A stretch of DNA of 64,000 nt. It comes from Bryobacteraceae bacterium. GTDB lineage: Bacteria > Acidobacteriota > Terriglobia > Bryobacterales > Bryobacteraceae. The notes under the pieces are model-generated. The model saw only the letters and a program-made list of their open reading frames with translations. It did not search any database and was not told the DNA's origin. The position numbers and the translations under genes are program-made. The DNA is taken from positions 1 to 64,000 of the forward strand of contig JAIEMJ010000013.1 in NCBI GenBank assembly GCA_019752335.1. Direction: 5' to 3'. How positions within the stretch are numbered: position 1 is the first letter of the stretch; every line of letters starts with the position of its first letter. Shown here piece after piece: positions 18,901 to 26,929 of the stretch.

Positions 18901-19029
18901 CTCTACAACGTCACCAACGGCACCACGCTGACGCCCATCGCCAACTACGGCGAAGGCACGGCGAGCGCCGGCTTCCCGGACGGCACCAACGTCCGCCGTC
19001 TGCAACTGAGCCTGCGCTTCACCTTCTAA
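15985..19029 (+). CDS. TonB-dependent receptor with carboxypeptidase-regulatory-like domain
   Basis: About 1,014 residues: signal peptide (MKPLLCLLLVSLPLLGQ), an Ig-like carboxypeptidase-regulatory domain (GITGTVSDATGARIPEVEV..., about 20-105), a plug domain (NLPINGRRVDSFVLLTPGV; AEFGRASGGVINTVTKSGGN) and a C-terminal beta-barrel ending in an aromatic residue (LQLSLRFTF). This Oar-like architecture is strongly expanded in Solibacter-type Acidobacteria and imports or binds large ligands, often saccharides or peptides. I choose ATG 15985 over ATG 15976 because GATAAT at 15972-15977 is spaced 7 bp from 15985, consistent with a leaderless message; otherwise the nine-bp-earlier ATG is possible. 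Confidence 0.93.
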   Translation: MKPLLCLLLVSLPLLGQSVAGLGGITGTVSDATGARIPEVEVVVSNAERGINRRLTTNGSGIFSAGSLTPGPDYQVTISKAGFSRAEAKNLTVQVGQVIDLQFALTVSASATTVEVTTDAPAIDSAKTGVSQVVNEDQILNLPINGRRVDSFVLLTPGVTNDGTFGGITFRGVPGGGAFLQDGNDSTQQYYNENAGRTRIATNISQDTVQEFQVITGGSAEFGRASGGVINTVTKSGGNSVHGTAFWFFRNQNFNARDRYAAFRTDERRDQLGGSIGGPIRKDKLFYFFNTEITRRDFPLLSSNINQPLFNSNGAYIAACTATPAQCDNARRFIDRFNLVVPRTANQELLFGKFDYRLNDRHTLTASFNYLRWISPNGIQTAAVLNNGGAIGNNGLSTVRTRNGRLSLTSLPTNTMVNEFRFGWFKDRLADDVNPAYLPYTGFDATLTVNGVTNLGSANILPRVQPTEDRFQFVDNLSVTVGKHLIKFGADLAQTRDVQNQILNIRGTYVYANVTAFAQDLTDNSTGAKRWQSYSQSFGNPLSTIWIRDFNFFAQDQYRVTNRLSLNYGLRYELATFTQPTQAVPNYPRTGLIPEPKKNFAPRFGVAYTLIPNKTVLRGSWGMFYARTPGALVTNLNTLNIQQVSYNLQSNNAASLAAGPVFPNRLTTPPSVAAGARSITYAGENFRTPYTMQGDLGIEQAITPNTSLTVSWAFNRGVRMLVIRDANVGPLGPEVTYRINDAAGNQAGTYTTPVYRLANRVDTAFQRVNVIEGAGNLWYNGLLVQFQNRKMNFGPLRTSGNISYTWAHSIDENVGNGGNVFFSGGPTSFYNGNYRNEKGSSGLDQRHRLVVAQTLAYRPFGKPSAFNKYVVNDWQLSLLGTFASSFAFTPNVNGAGIVIPGAPAAFTASLNGLAGDNRVPFLPRNFLDIDQARRLDTRLSKLFKITERYVATFNFEAFNVFNTPMDTARRSQLYNVTNGTTLTPIANYGEGTASAGFPDGTNVRRLQLSLRFTF

Positions 19030-19080
19030 CTAAACTAGCTGCCTTCTCTGAAGCGGACCCGCTTTCCCAGACCCTTCAAG

Positions 19081-19100
19081 CCCGCCTCGTAAGAGGCGGG
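19081..19100. terminator. Hairpin between convergent TonB receptor and S9 peptidase genes
   Basis: CCCGCCTC-GTAA-GAGGCGGG, an 8-bp GC-rich perfect stem with a tetraloop, centred between the two stops. No T-run follows on either strand, so termination is inferred from position. Confidence 0.5.
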
Positions 19101-19134
19101 GCACGTTGACGAATTATGCCGTTTTATTCGCCTT

Positions 19135-21156
19135 CTAATCGTTGCCGCCGCTGGTGGGCGGCGCCGACGCCGGCGCGGGCTTCAGGTACTTGGCGTACCA
19201 ATCGAGGTAGCGCTGCATCCGGTCCCGCTGAAAGCTTGGCCGCGCGATGCCGTGGTTCTCGCCGGGGTAGATGATCAACTGCGAGTCCGTGCCCACGTTG
19301 CGCAGCGCCTGGTACATCTGCTCGCTGCCCAACAGCGGCACGTTAAAGTCCTTGTCCCCGGCGAGGAACATCGTCGGGGTCTTAATGCGGTCCGCGTGCA
19401 GGAACGGGTAGGAGATCTTGATCCAAGGCTCCAGACCCTTCTGCCAGGGAGGCCCGATTTCGTTGTCGTATTGGCGGATGTACTGGTCATGCCCGTAGAA
19501 AGCGAGCGGGAAGGCGACGCCCGCCCCGCTGATGCCGGCCTTGAAGCGCGTGTCGCTAGCGATCAGGTAGTTGGTCAGGATGCCACCGTAGCTCCAGCCG
19601 CCGACGCCGAGTTTGTCCGGATCCGCGATCCCGAGCTTCACCACATGGTCAATCCCCGCGTGCAGGTCGATCACTTCCTTGTGGCCCCAATCGCCCGCGA
19701 TGCTCACCGTGTACTCTTGCCCCCGGCCACTGCTGCCCCGGTAGTTCACATTGAGCACGCCGTAGCCGGCTGCGGCGAACTGCTGCTCCTCCATGCGGAA
19801 CGAATGCTGATCCTGCCCGTTCGGCCCCCCATGAATCCGCAGCAAAAAGGGCACCTTCGTGCCCGCCACGTAGTTCACCGGCTTGAACAACAGGCCATGC
19901 GCCTCATTGCCGTCCTTGCCCTTGAAGCTCACCTCCTCGGGCGTCACCAGTTGCAGGCCCTTCAGCAGTTCGTCGTTATGGCTGGTGAGCTTCTTCATCG
20001 TGGAGCCCTCCAACACGTGGACTTCCGCCGGCATCACGTCCGTCGACACCAGCGCGGCAGCGCACGCGCCCGCCCGGTCGATGCTCATCATCGCCAGCTT
20101 GCCGCCCACCATGCGCTCCACCGCTCCGCCCGTCACGGATACCCGCGCCGGATACATGCTCATATCGTCGGCGACCAGAAACTCCAATTGGCGGCCGTCC
20201 TCCGTAAACTGGTGCCCGTTCACACCACGATTCAGGCTCGCCGTAAGAATCTTCGGCGCGCCGCCCTCAACAGGGACGATGGCCAACCGGCTCATGTTGT
20301 ACTCGCCCATCTTGTGCTCGCTGCCCACCAGATAGGCGATCATCTTCCCATCCGGACTCCACACCGGCTGCGTGTCGCTGCCCGTGAACTCCGTCAGCTT
20401 CCGCGCGACGGACCCGGCCTTGGCGTCCACCACCCAGACATCGCTATTCGGCACTCGGTCACCATCCGCGGCCCGATTGCTAGTGAAGGCCAGCTTCGTG
20501 CCGTCCGGGCTCCACACGGGCGAGCTCTCGTCGAAGTTCTCCGTCGTTACCAGCTCGGTCTTCTTGGTAGCGATGTCGTAGAGAAAGATGCGGCTGCGCT
20601 TCGTGCCGCTGATGTAGCCCGCGCCGTCGCGCTTGAAGGCGTAACGATCCACCACAATCGGCTTGGGCTTCTCGGCCTCCGCCGGCTTCTTGTCGTCCTT
20701 CTTTTCGTCTTCGTCTTCCTTGATGATCAGCGCCAGTTTCTTCGCATCCGGCGACCACTCGAAGTAACTCAAGCGCCCCTTCACCTCGGTGAACTGCTGC
20801 GCTTCCCCGCCCCGGCGGTCCATCACCCACACCTGCGAGCCCTTCGCCTTGCCCGGCCGCGACGAGAGAAACGATAGATACCTGCCGTCCGGACTCCACT
20901 TCGGCGACGACTCGCTCTCCGGCGACGTCGTCAGCCGGAAGTTCTCCTTGCCATCCACGCTCGCCATCCAAATGTCGGTATCGCGCTTGTCGCCTGCGAC
21001 ATCCACGGTCGACACGGTATAGGCGATCCATTTGGCGTCCGGCGAACAGCGAGGGTCGCCGACGGCCTTGACACGGTGCAGGTCATCGAGCGTGATTGGA
21101 CGGGGCTGGGCACTCAGAGTAAGTGCCGCGAATAGGGTAAAAAGCGCGAGTCTCAT
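19135..21156 (-). CDS. S9 family prolyl oligopeptidase / dipeptidyl-peptidase-like
   Basis: A 673-residue secreted serine peptidase (signal peptide ending LTLSAQP). The N-terminal half is a WD40/TolB-like propeller with repeated 'SPDGxxLAFxS' blades (e.g. WSPDGTKLAFTSN). A charged Asp/Glu/Lys insert (residues about 150-165, DEDEKKDDKKPAEAEK) interrupts one blade. The C-terminal alpha/beta hydrolase carries nucleophile S522 in GGWSYGG, Asp in AGDKDFNVP and His in GENHGIARP. It would release dipeptides or short peptides from oligopeptides. TACACT lies 7 bp before the ATG, with no clear Shine-Dalgarno. Confidence 0.93.
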   Translation of the reverse strand: MRLALFTLFAALTLSAQPRPITLDDLHRVKAVGDPRCSPDAKWIAYTVSTVDVAGDKRDTDIWMASVDGKENFRLTTSPESESSPKWSPDGRYLSFLSSRPGKAKGSQVWVMDRRGGEAQQFTEVKGRLSYFEWSPDAKKLALIIKEDEDEKKDDKKPAEAEKPKPIVVDRYAFKRDGAGYISGTKRSRIFLYDIATKKTELVTTENFDESSPVWSPDGTKLAFTSNRAADGDRVPNSDVWVVDAKAGSVARKLTEFTGSDTQPVWSPDGKMIAYLVGSEHKMGEYNMSRLAIVPVEGGAPKILTASLNRGVNGHQFTEDGRQLEFLVADDMSMYPARVSVTGGAVERMVGGKLAMMSIDRAGACAAALVSTDVMPAEVHVLEGSTMKKLTSHNDELLKGLQLVTPEEVSFKGKDGNEAHGLLFKPVNYVAGTKVPFLLRIHGGPNGQDQHSFRMEEQQFAAAGYGVLNVNYRGSSGRGQEYTVSIAGDWGHKEVIDLHAGIDHVVKLGIADPDKLGVGGWSYGGILTNYLIASDTRFKAGISGAGVAFPLAFYGHDQYIRQYDNEIGPPWQKGLEPWIKISYPFLHADRIKTPTMFLAGDKDFNVPLLGSEQMYQALRNVGTDSQLIIYPGENHGIARPSFQRDRMQRYLDWYAKYLKPAPASAPPTSGGND

Positions 21157-21169
21157 ACTCGCGAGTGTA

Positions 21170-21925
21170 TCAACTCTTGTACTTCACTTCCGCCAGAAAC
21201 AGGCCTGAAGCGGGCGCGGTTGCGGCGGCAACTTCGATTTTGCGCCGAGGTCGATTCTCCACCAGCGAACGGAAGTCCTCGGGCGTTATCTCGCGCAAAC
21301 CCACCTTCACCAGCATGCCCACCACGCGCCGCACCATCTTCCACAAGAAGTGCGAGGCCTCAATGCGGAAGAGCACTAGGTGGCCATCCAGGGCAAACGC
21401 CGCCGACTCCACCTCGACAATCGTCGACTCGTCCGGCCGCAACGGATCCAGTTGCCGGAACTGCACAAAGTCATGCCGGCCGGCCAGGCTCTCGGCCGCC
21501 AGGGCCATCGCTTCTACGTCCAGCTTCGGCTTCACCCACCACACCTGCCGCTTGGCGAAGGCCGTTTTGCGCGTGGAAATCTGATACTGGTACACGCGCC
21601 CCACGGCGTCGTGCCGCGCGTGAAATTTGGCTGAAGTCTCGGTAAGCGTCAGTACGCTGACGTCCGCCGGCAGACGATCGTTCAACTCGCGGCGGAACTC
21701 TTCGGCGTGGCACTTCGGCGTCGTGCGTACCTTGATGTGCGCCACCTGCGCCAAGGCATGCACGCCCGCGTCGGTGCGGCCGGCGCCCTGGATTTCCACC
21801 GCCACACCGAGGAACTCCTCGGCCGCGCGGCGCAACACGCCCTGCACCGTGCGCGCGTTGGGTTGCTCCTGCCAGCCGGAGAACTTCGTTCCGTCGTACT
21901 CCAGCGTTAGCTTCCAAATCTTCAT
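21170..21925 (-). CDS. truA: tRNA pseudouridine(38-40) synthase TruA
   Basis: A 251-residue TruA. It starts with the typical KLTLEYDGTKFSGWQ and has the catalytic aspartate in GAGRTDAGVHALAQ, followed by later motifs HARHDAVGRVYQYQI and SHFLWKMVRRVVGML. The enzyme isomerises uridines 38-40 in the anticodon arm of tRNAs. It overlaps the upstream TPR gene by 4 bp (ATGA). Confidence 0.97.
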   Translation of the reverse strand: MKIWKLTLEYDGTKFSGWQEQPNARTVQGVLRRAAEEFLGVAVEIQGAGRTDAGVHALAQVAHIKVRTTPKCHAEEFRRELNDRLPADVSVLTLTETSAKFHARHDAVGRVYQYQISTRKTAFAKRQVWWVKPKLDVEAMALAAESLAGRHDFVQFRQLDPLRPDESTIVEVESAAFALDGHLVLFRIEASHFLWKMVRRVVGMLVKVGLREITPEDFRSLVENRPRRKIEVAAATAPASGLFLAEVKYKS

Positions 21926-22299
21926 TTCAGCTTCTTACGAATGGCAGCCACGTCCTTGGCGCCGGGCGCCAACTCCACGTACTTGGCGTAGGCGGCTTGC
22001 GCGGCCTTCTTGTCCCCCATGCGCTCGCGGGCCTCACCGAGGCGCAAGAAACCTTCGGCGTTGGTCGGATCCCAGCGGGTGGCTTCTTCAAAGCGTAGCG
22101 CCGCAGCGCGCATGCTGCCCTTCTTGTAGTAAAAGTTGCCGATGCGCAGTTCGTTCTTCGCTTGCAACGGATTGAAGACGTACTCGCGCGGCGCCTTCAG
22201 CGTCTCGTCCTCTTCGGGCGGCATGGGTGGCTGCTGCTGACCGGACGGAGCCGGCTCCTGCGCGACGGACAACCAGAAGATGAGCCAGAGGCGAATCAC
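21922..22299 (-). CDS. TPR-repeat protein, small
   Basis: About 125 residues. A hydrophobic N-terminus (VIRLWLIFWLSVAQ) acts as signal or anchor, followed by a Pro/Gln-rich linker (PSGQQQPPMPPEEDE) and about two tetratricopeptide repeats (AKNELRIGNFYYKKGSMRAA; AEGFLRLGEARERMGDKKAA). I place the start at GTG 22299 because TATAAT at 22311-22306 lies 6 bp upstream; the longer frame to 22368 would overlap the start of uvrC on the other strand. The gene is coupled to truA. Function unknown; TPRs mediate protein contacts. Confidence 0.75.
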   Translation of the reverse strand: MIRLWLIFWLSVAQEPAPSGQQQPPMPPEEDETLKAPREYVFNPLQAKNELRIGNFYYKKGSMRAAALRFEEATRWDPTNAEGFLRLGEARERMGDKKAAQAAYAKYVELAPGAKDVAAIRKKLK

Positions 22300-22305
22300 A
22301 CTTGC

Positions 22306-22313
22306 ATTATAAG
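22306..22313. promoter_or_regulatory. Shared divergent -10 elements of TPR gene and uvrC
   Basis: The eight bases ATTATAAG give TATAAT on the minus strand (22311-22306, 6 bp before GTG 22299) and TATAAG on the plus strand (22308-22313, 8 bp before ATG 22322). The two divergent promoters therefore overlap almost completely, so polymerase binding in one direction should exclude the other. Inference from sequence only. Confidence 0.5.
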
Positions 22314-22321
22314 GCCTTAGA

Positions 22322-24148
22322 ATGAAAGAAGCGATGACGCTGCGCGAGAAGGTTTCCCAACTCCCCACATCACCCGGCGTCTACCTCTACAAAGACGCGG
22401 CCGGCGAGGTCCTCTACGTCGGCAAGGCGAAGAGCCTACGGGCTCGCGTCCGCAGCTACTTCAACGAAGATAGCTTGGCCCATCCCAAAACCGGCACCCT
22501 GATCGAGGCCGCGCACGACATCGAGATCATCATTGTCGACAACGAGAAGGAGGCGCTCGCCCTTGAGAATAACCTCATCAAGCAATGGAAGCCGCGCTTC
22601 AATATTCTCTTGCGCGACGACAAGACTTACCCGTACATTCACCTCACCAACGAAAAATACCCCCGCGTCTTCGTCACCCGCCGGCTCAAGAAAGGGGGCA
22701 CTTACTATGGCCCTTATTTTCCCGGCAACTTAGCTTACCGCCTGGTGAATTTCATTCACCGGCATTTTCTGGTGCCCTCGTGCAAAGTCGATTTCAACCG
22801 CACCCACACTCACCCTTGCCTGCAGTATCACATCCACCGCTGCCTGGGCCCCTGCGTCACCGGACTCGTCACCGACGACCGTTACGCCGAGGCCACCCAC
22901 AACGTGAAGCTCTTCCTCGAAGGCCGCCTCCGGGACCTCACGCAGGACCTGCGCCAACGTATGGACCTTGCCGCCACCGAACTGCGTTTCGAAGAGGCCG
23001 CCGCCTTTCGCAACCTCATCACCACGGTCGATGAGATGGAGCAACGCCAGAAGATGGCCGCCGCAGAAGGCGACGACACCGACATTCTTGCGTTCCACGC
23101 CGAGCCGCCCTTGCTCGCCGCCAACCTCTTCCACCTCCGCCGCGGCCGCATCGTCGATCGCCGCGAGTTCTTCTGGGAAGATCAGCACGCCTTCGATCCG
23201 TCTGAGTTTTTCTCTGCCTTTCTGATGCAGCTCTACATCGACCAGCGCTACGTACCCGGCCTGATTCATGTCCCGGTCGACTTTGAAGACCGCGAGGTCC
23301 TGGAAGAAATTCTCAGCGAACAGCGGGGCCGCAAAGTGGAGATCCTCACGCCGCAGCGAGGCCAGAAGAAGGCGATGTTGGCGCTAGCCGAAACCAACGC
23401 CAAGAGCAGCTTCGAGCAGCGCTTCCGCGTGATGAAGCCCAACGCCAAGGCCATCAGCGCGGCGCTGGCTGACGAACTCAACTTGCCGGAGCCGCCCACG
23501 CGCATCGAGTGCTTCGACATCTCGCACACCCAGGGGACGGACCAGGTGGCCAGCATGGTCGTCTGGGAAGACGGCAAGATGAAGAAGGCCGACTACCGTA
23601 AGTTCATCATCAAGACCGTCGCCGGCAACAACGACTTCGCGTCGATGGCCGAGGTCGTCACGCGCCGATATTCGCGGCTGCTGGAAGAGAAGACTCCCTT
23701 CCCCGGCTTGATCCTCATCGACGGCGGCATCGGCCAGTTGCACGCCGCCGCCGCCGCGCTCGAAGCAATCGGCGTCATCAATCAGCCGCTGGCCTCCATC
23801 GCCAAGAAGGAAGAGTTGATCTACGTCTACGGCCAGGAGGACGAGCCCGTCGCGCTGGAGCGCTTTAATCCGGTGCTGCATTTAGTGCAAACGGTCCGCG
23901 ATGAAGCCCATCGCTTCGCGGTCACGTTCCATCGCACCCGGCGCAACGCGCGCACGCTCACGTCGGAGTTGGAGCAAATTCCGGGGGTCGGCGAGCGCTC
24001 CATCCAAAAGTTACTCAAGACGCTGGGGAGCCTCGAAAAGGTGAAGGTCGCGACCGAAGAAGAATTAGGCGCCGTGGTCGGCTTAGCCGCCGCCCGCAAG
24101 ATACGCACTTACTACGCTGAGGCCGCCGGGCTCGTCGTCCTCAAGTAA
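22322..24148 (+). CDS. uvrC: UvrABC excinuclease subunit C
   Basis: A 608-residue UvrC. The N-terminal GIY-YIG nuclease domain (LPTSPGVYLYKDAAGEVLYVGKAKSLRARV) makes the 3' incision, a UVR motif follows (about residue 200-235, 'LRFEEAAAFRNLI'), then the Cys-containing and RNase H-like domain (RIECFDISHTQGT, PGLILIDGGIGQL) for the 5' incision, and C-terminal helix-hairpin-helix repeats (LEQIPGVGERSIQKLLKTLGS). It acts in nucleotide excision repair. TATAAG lies 8 bp before the ATG. Confidence 0.97.
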   Translation: MKEAMTLREKVSQLPTSPGVYLYKDAAGEVLYVGKAKSLRARVRSYFNEDSLAHPKTGTLIEAAHDIEIIIVDNEKEALALENNLIKQWKPRFNILLRDDKTYPYIHLTNEKYPRVFVTRRLKKGGTYYGPYFPGNLAYRLVNFIHRHFLVPSCKVDFNRTHTHPCLQYHIHRCLGPCVTGLVTDDRYAEATHNVKLFLEGRLRDLTQDLRQRMDLAATELRFEEAAAFRNLITTVDEMEQRQKMAAAEGDDTDILAFHAEPPLLAANLFHLRRGRIVDRREFFWEDQHAFDPSEFFSAFLMQLYIDQRYVPGLIHVPVDFEDREVLEEILSEQRGRKVEILTPQRGQKKAMLALAETNAKSSFEQRFRVMKPNAKAISAALADELNLPEPPTRIECFDISHTQGTDQVASMVVWEDGKMKKADYRKFIIKTVAGNNDFASMAEVVTRRYSRLLEEKTPFPGLILIDGGIGQLHAAAAALEAIGVINQPLASIAKKEELIYVYGQEDEPVALERFNPVLHLVQTVRDEAHRFAVTFHRTRRNARTLTSELEQIPGVGERSIQKLLKTLGSLEKVKVATEEELGAVVGLAAARKIRTYYAEAAGLVVLK

Positions 24149-25292
24149 TCTCGACCAAACGGCCACTCTCGGCAATCGACACGCGCGCCGCTTCAATCAC
24201 GCGCTCGTTGTAACGGCTATTGGCGGGCGTCGCCAGAATCCCGGCCGCTTCGATCTCGGCCAACAACGCTGGATTCCCTCGCGCGGCTTGGATCTGGCTC
24301 ACGATGAAATCGATGGAGCGGTACCCGTAGCCCACCGGCACGCAGCCTGCGCCAGGGCCGAGGTCGATGTACTGAAAGTAGTCCGGACTGGGCTCCGTGT
24401 ACTGCGTGGCGCCGTCGCCCGTGGGCGGCGTCGTGTAGCAATATTCCAGACCTCGGTACTGGTCTGAATGCTTCAGCAACGCGCCGCTCTCGCCGCCCGC
24501 GCAGTACATGGTCAGGCCTTGGGTATTGGTGCCCGGCCCGGCATCGGGGAAGCCCAGCGCGTTCTGTACATTCAGGCAAGCGCCGTTGCTCCAGAGGACG
24601 CGGGCATCGGTCCACAACCAGCCTTCATTGCCGTTCGGAAACCGGTCAGCGATGCCGTGGACGCTCACGGCCACGGGCGTCAGCCCGGTAATGAAGGCGA
24701 CCAGGTCCACGTAGTGGCAGCCGATGTAGGTGAAGGCGTCAGAGTTCTCCTTCGTAAACCAATTCTGGAAGTTCGAATGGCGGTAGTACCATTTCTCAAA
24801 GAGTACGGCAGAGCCCAGGCGGAACTCGCCAAACATCCCGGCGCGGTAACGTTCGCGTGCCATCAGGCTGCGATCGTCGAGGCGCTTGTGATACTCGATC
24901 GCCACGACGAGCCCTCGCGCGCGGGCCGCCGCTTCAATCGCCTCGCTCTCGCGCACGGTGAGCACCAACGGCTTCACGCACAAGACGTGGCAGCCTTGCT
25001 CCAGCGCCTGCATCACCGCCGCGAAGTGCAGGTTATCCGGCAGCGCCACCACCACCAGTGAACCTGGCGCTAGTCCACGCATCGCCTCGGCGAACCCGCC
25101 GTGGATCGGGCGAAAAGCCGAGGTGGGGAATGCCCGCCGGATCTTCGGCGTATCGCGCAAAGCGTCCAACGTCGCGGTATGGCGCGCGCACACTGAAATC
25201 TGGCCCAGGCGCCCTAAGCGCTGCAGTTGATAAAGCGAAGGCAGGATCTGATCCTGCAGGATCATGCCGCCGCCGGCTACGAAGACTTCCAT
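24141..25292 (-). CDS. Gfo/Idh/MocA-family oxidoreductase
   Basis: A 383-residue NAD(P)-dependent dehydrogenase family protein. The N-terminal Rossmann fold begins MEVFVAGGGMILQD; the central CVKPLVLTVRESEAIEAAA contains the conserved Lys-Pro of the family; the C-terminal alpha/beta domain carries the substrate site (HYVDLVAFITGLTP). Substrates in the family are sugars, inositols and related polyols; this one is not identified. It converges with and overlaps the uvrC 3' end by 8 bp. TACGCT lies 6 bp before the ATG. Confidence 0.88.
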   Translation of the reverse strand: MEVFVAGGGMILQDQILPSLYQLQRLGRLGQISVCARHTATLDALRDTPKIRRAFPTSAFRPIHGGFAEAMRGLAPGSLVVVALPDNLHFAAVMQALEQGCHVLCVKPLVLTVRESEAIEAAARARGLVVAIEYHKRLDDRSLMARERYRAGMFGEFRLGSAVLFEKWYYRHSNFQNWFTKENSDAFTYIGCHYVDLVAFITGLTPVAVSVHGIADRFPNGNEGWLWTDARVLWSNGACLNVQNALGFPDAGPGTNTQGLTMYCAGGESGALLKHSDQYRGLEYCYTTPPTGDGATQYTEPSPDYFQYIDLGPGAGCVPVGYGYRSIDFIVSQIQAARGNPALLAEIEAAGILATPANSRYNERVIEAARVSIAESGRLVEIT

Positions 25293-25500
25293 CGCTCTAG
25301 CGTATCAAGTAAGTCGCGGCAAGAATCTTTCGTGAATCCAGCAGATAATCCTTGCACTTACTCGAAATGTTTCGTAAGATTCTATTGCGTGAACCAAATA
25401 CTCCAATTCGACAGCAATCTAGCCCCAACGCCGCGATACTCGTGGCTGTTGGCCTACCTGAGGTGACTGAACCGGACTGGAATCGTAACGGATTTCTGAA

Positions 25501-25530
25501 AAGGGCGGCCACCAAGTGGCCGCCCTTTTT
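25501..25530 (+). terminator. Rho-independent terminator-like hairpin 1 upstream of rtcB
   Basis: AAGGGCGGCCAC / GTGGCCGCCCTT with a 3-nt loop and a following TTTTT run: a 12-bp perfect stem. On the plus strand this is a textbook intrinsic terminator. No plus-strand gene ends just before it, so it may terminate a leader or small RNA, or act as an attenuator for the RNA-repair operon. Confidence 0.75.
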
Positions 25531-25568
25531 GCTATTGGGGCGCCCACCAACCAATGAATGACTTTGCC

Positions 25569-25596
25569 CCCGTGGCGGCACTTCGGCCGCCACGGG
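25569..25596 (+). terminator. Hairpin 2 upstream of rtcB
   Basis: CCCGTGGCGGC / GCCGCCACGGG, an 11-bp perfect stem with a 6-nt loop (ACTTCG). It is not followed by a T-run. It lies about 40 bp after hairpin 1. Confidence 0.5.
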
Positions 25597-25642
25597 TAAG
25601 CTGACGGAATACCGTATCTGGCGACGGCCGCCAGCATGAACC

Positions 25643-25671
25643 GCGCCCGCGGCGACGCTCGCCGCGGGCGC
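25643..25671 (+). promoter_or_regulatory. Hairpin 3 adjacent to rtcB ribosome binding site
   Basis: GCGCCCGCGGCGA / TCGCCGCGGGCGC, a 13-bp perfect stem with a 3-nt loop, ending directly before GAAGGAGA of rtcB (ATG 25692). Such a structure in the 5' UTR could shield or stabilise the message end; it leaves the Shine-Dalgarno itself unpaired. Confidence 0.5.
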
Positions 25672-25691
25672 TGAAGGAGACTTGTATCTAT

Positions 25692-26924
25692 ATGACGACC
25701 ACTTACAACGTAATCACCGGAGAAAAGGGCGTTCCCATCAAGGCCTGGATCCAGGGCGTCCCCTTGGAGGACCAGGCGCGCCAGCAGTTACTCAACGCCG
25801 CCCAGTTGCCCTTCGTCTTTAAGTGGATCGCCGCCATGCCGGACGTCCACTGGGGCGTCGGCGCCACGGTGGGAAGCGTGATTCCGACCAAAGGAGCGAT
25901 CATTCCAGCCGCGGTCGGCGTGGATATCGGCTGTGGCATGATGGCCGTGCAGACGTCGCTGAACGCGAGCCATCTGCCGGATAGCCTGAAGGAGATCCGT
26001 CTCGCCATTGAGGCGGCCGTCCCGCACGGCCGCACCAACCACGGCGGATTCGGCGACCGTGGTGCCTGGTTTGATATTCCTGCCATCACGCAAGATGTGT
26101 GGGGGCAGGAGTTGAAGCCGCGCTACGACCAGATCTTGGCGAAACACCCGAAGCTCGATCGCGGCAACCATGCCAACCATCTGGGAACGTTGGGTACCGG
26201 TAACCATTTCATTGAGGTGTGCCTCGATGAGACCGATCAGGTCTGGTTCATGTTACACAGCGGCTCGCGGGGCGTCGGCAATCGCATGGGGACTTACTTT
26301 ATTGAACTGGCTCGCCGGGACATGCGTAAGTACTTCGTCAACTTACCGGATATCGATCTGGCCTATTTTCCTGAGCACACCGAGCACTTCGACGACTATG
26401 TGGAAGCTGTGGAATGGGCGCAGGACTATGCCCGGCGCAACCGTGACCTGATGATGCGCCAGATCGTGGAAGCCGTTCGCGGCTCCGGCCAAGTACCGCC
26501 GTTCAGCGCCGAAGTAAAGGCCATCAACTGCCACCATAACTACGTGGCGCGCGAGAAGCACTTCGGCGAGGACAACATCCTGGTTACCCGCAAGGGCGCC
26601 GTGCGCGCTCGCGAGGGCGACATGGGGATCATCCCGGGAAGCATGGGCGCGCGCTCGTACATCGTGCGTGGCAAGGGCAACCCGGAGAGCTTCCACAGCT
26701 GCAGCCACGGGGCTGGCCGCGCGATGTCGCGCAACGAGGCCAAGCGCCGTTTCTCGCTGGAGGACCACGCCCGCATGACGGCGGGCGTGGAGTGCCGCAA
26801 GGACGCCGAGGTCATCGACGAGACTCCGGCGGCCTATAAGTCGATCGACGCGGTGATGGCCGCTCAGACTGACTTAGTCGAGATCGTCCACACCCTCCGT
26901 CAGGTCGTGTGTGTGAAAGGCTAG
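25692..26924 (+). CDS. rtcB: RNA ligase RtcB (3'-phosphate/5'-OH ligase)
   Basis: A 410-residue RtcB, close to the E. coli protein in length. The Mn/GTP site is visible: PDVHWGVGATVGSVIP, AVGVDIGCGMMAVQ (metal Asp, Cys), HCHHNYVAREKHFG-type segment and the guanylylated-His region SCSHGAGRAMSR. The enzyme joins RNA 2',3'-cyclic phosphate or 3'-phosphate ends to 5'-OH ends using GTP. It heads an operon with rtcA, hen1 and pnkp (5 bp to the rtcA ATG), so its role here is probably repair of RNAs cut by ribotoxins rather than tRNA splicing. Confidence 0.97.
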   Translation: MTTTYNVITGEKGVPIKAWIQGVPLEDQARQQLLNAAQLPFVFKWIAAMPDVHWGVGATVGSVIPTKGAIIPAAVGVDIGCGMMAVQTSLNASHLPDSLKEIRLAIEAAVPHGRTNHGGFGDRGAWFDIPAITQDVWGQELKPRYDQILAKHPKLDRGNHANHLGTLGTGNHFIEVCLDETDQVWFMLHSGSRGVGNRMGTYFIELARRDMRKYFVNLPDIDLAYFPEHTEHFDDYVEAVEWAQDYARRNRDLMMRQIVEAVRGSGQVPPFSAEVKAINCHHNYVAREKHFGEDNILVTRKGAVRAREGDMGIIPGSMGARSYIVRGKGNPESFHSCSHGAGRAMSRNEAKRRFSLEDHARMTAGVECRKDAEVIDETPAAYKSIDAVMAAQTDLVEIVHTLRQVVCVKG

Positions 26925-26929
26925 CGCAC

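Larger units (their letters stand above)
25293..25691. other. Hairpin-rich intergenic leader upstream of rtcB
   Basis: About 400 bp between the divergent oxidoreductase gene and rtcB. The left 200 bp are AT-richer and contain no convincing gene. The right 190 bp hold three perfect inverted repeats in series (25501-25528, 25569-25596, 25643-25671), followed directly by the rtcB ribosome binding site GAAGGAGA (25673-25680). Any transcript started upstream of 25500 would have to pass the first two structures. Confidence 0.6.

Noticed and set aside
19252-20877. 541-codon plus-strand frame opposite the S9 peptidase
   Set aside because: Antisense shadow; the minus strand has the catalytic Ser/Asp/His motifs.
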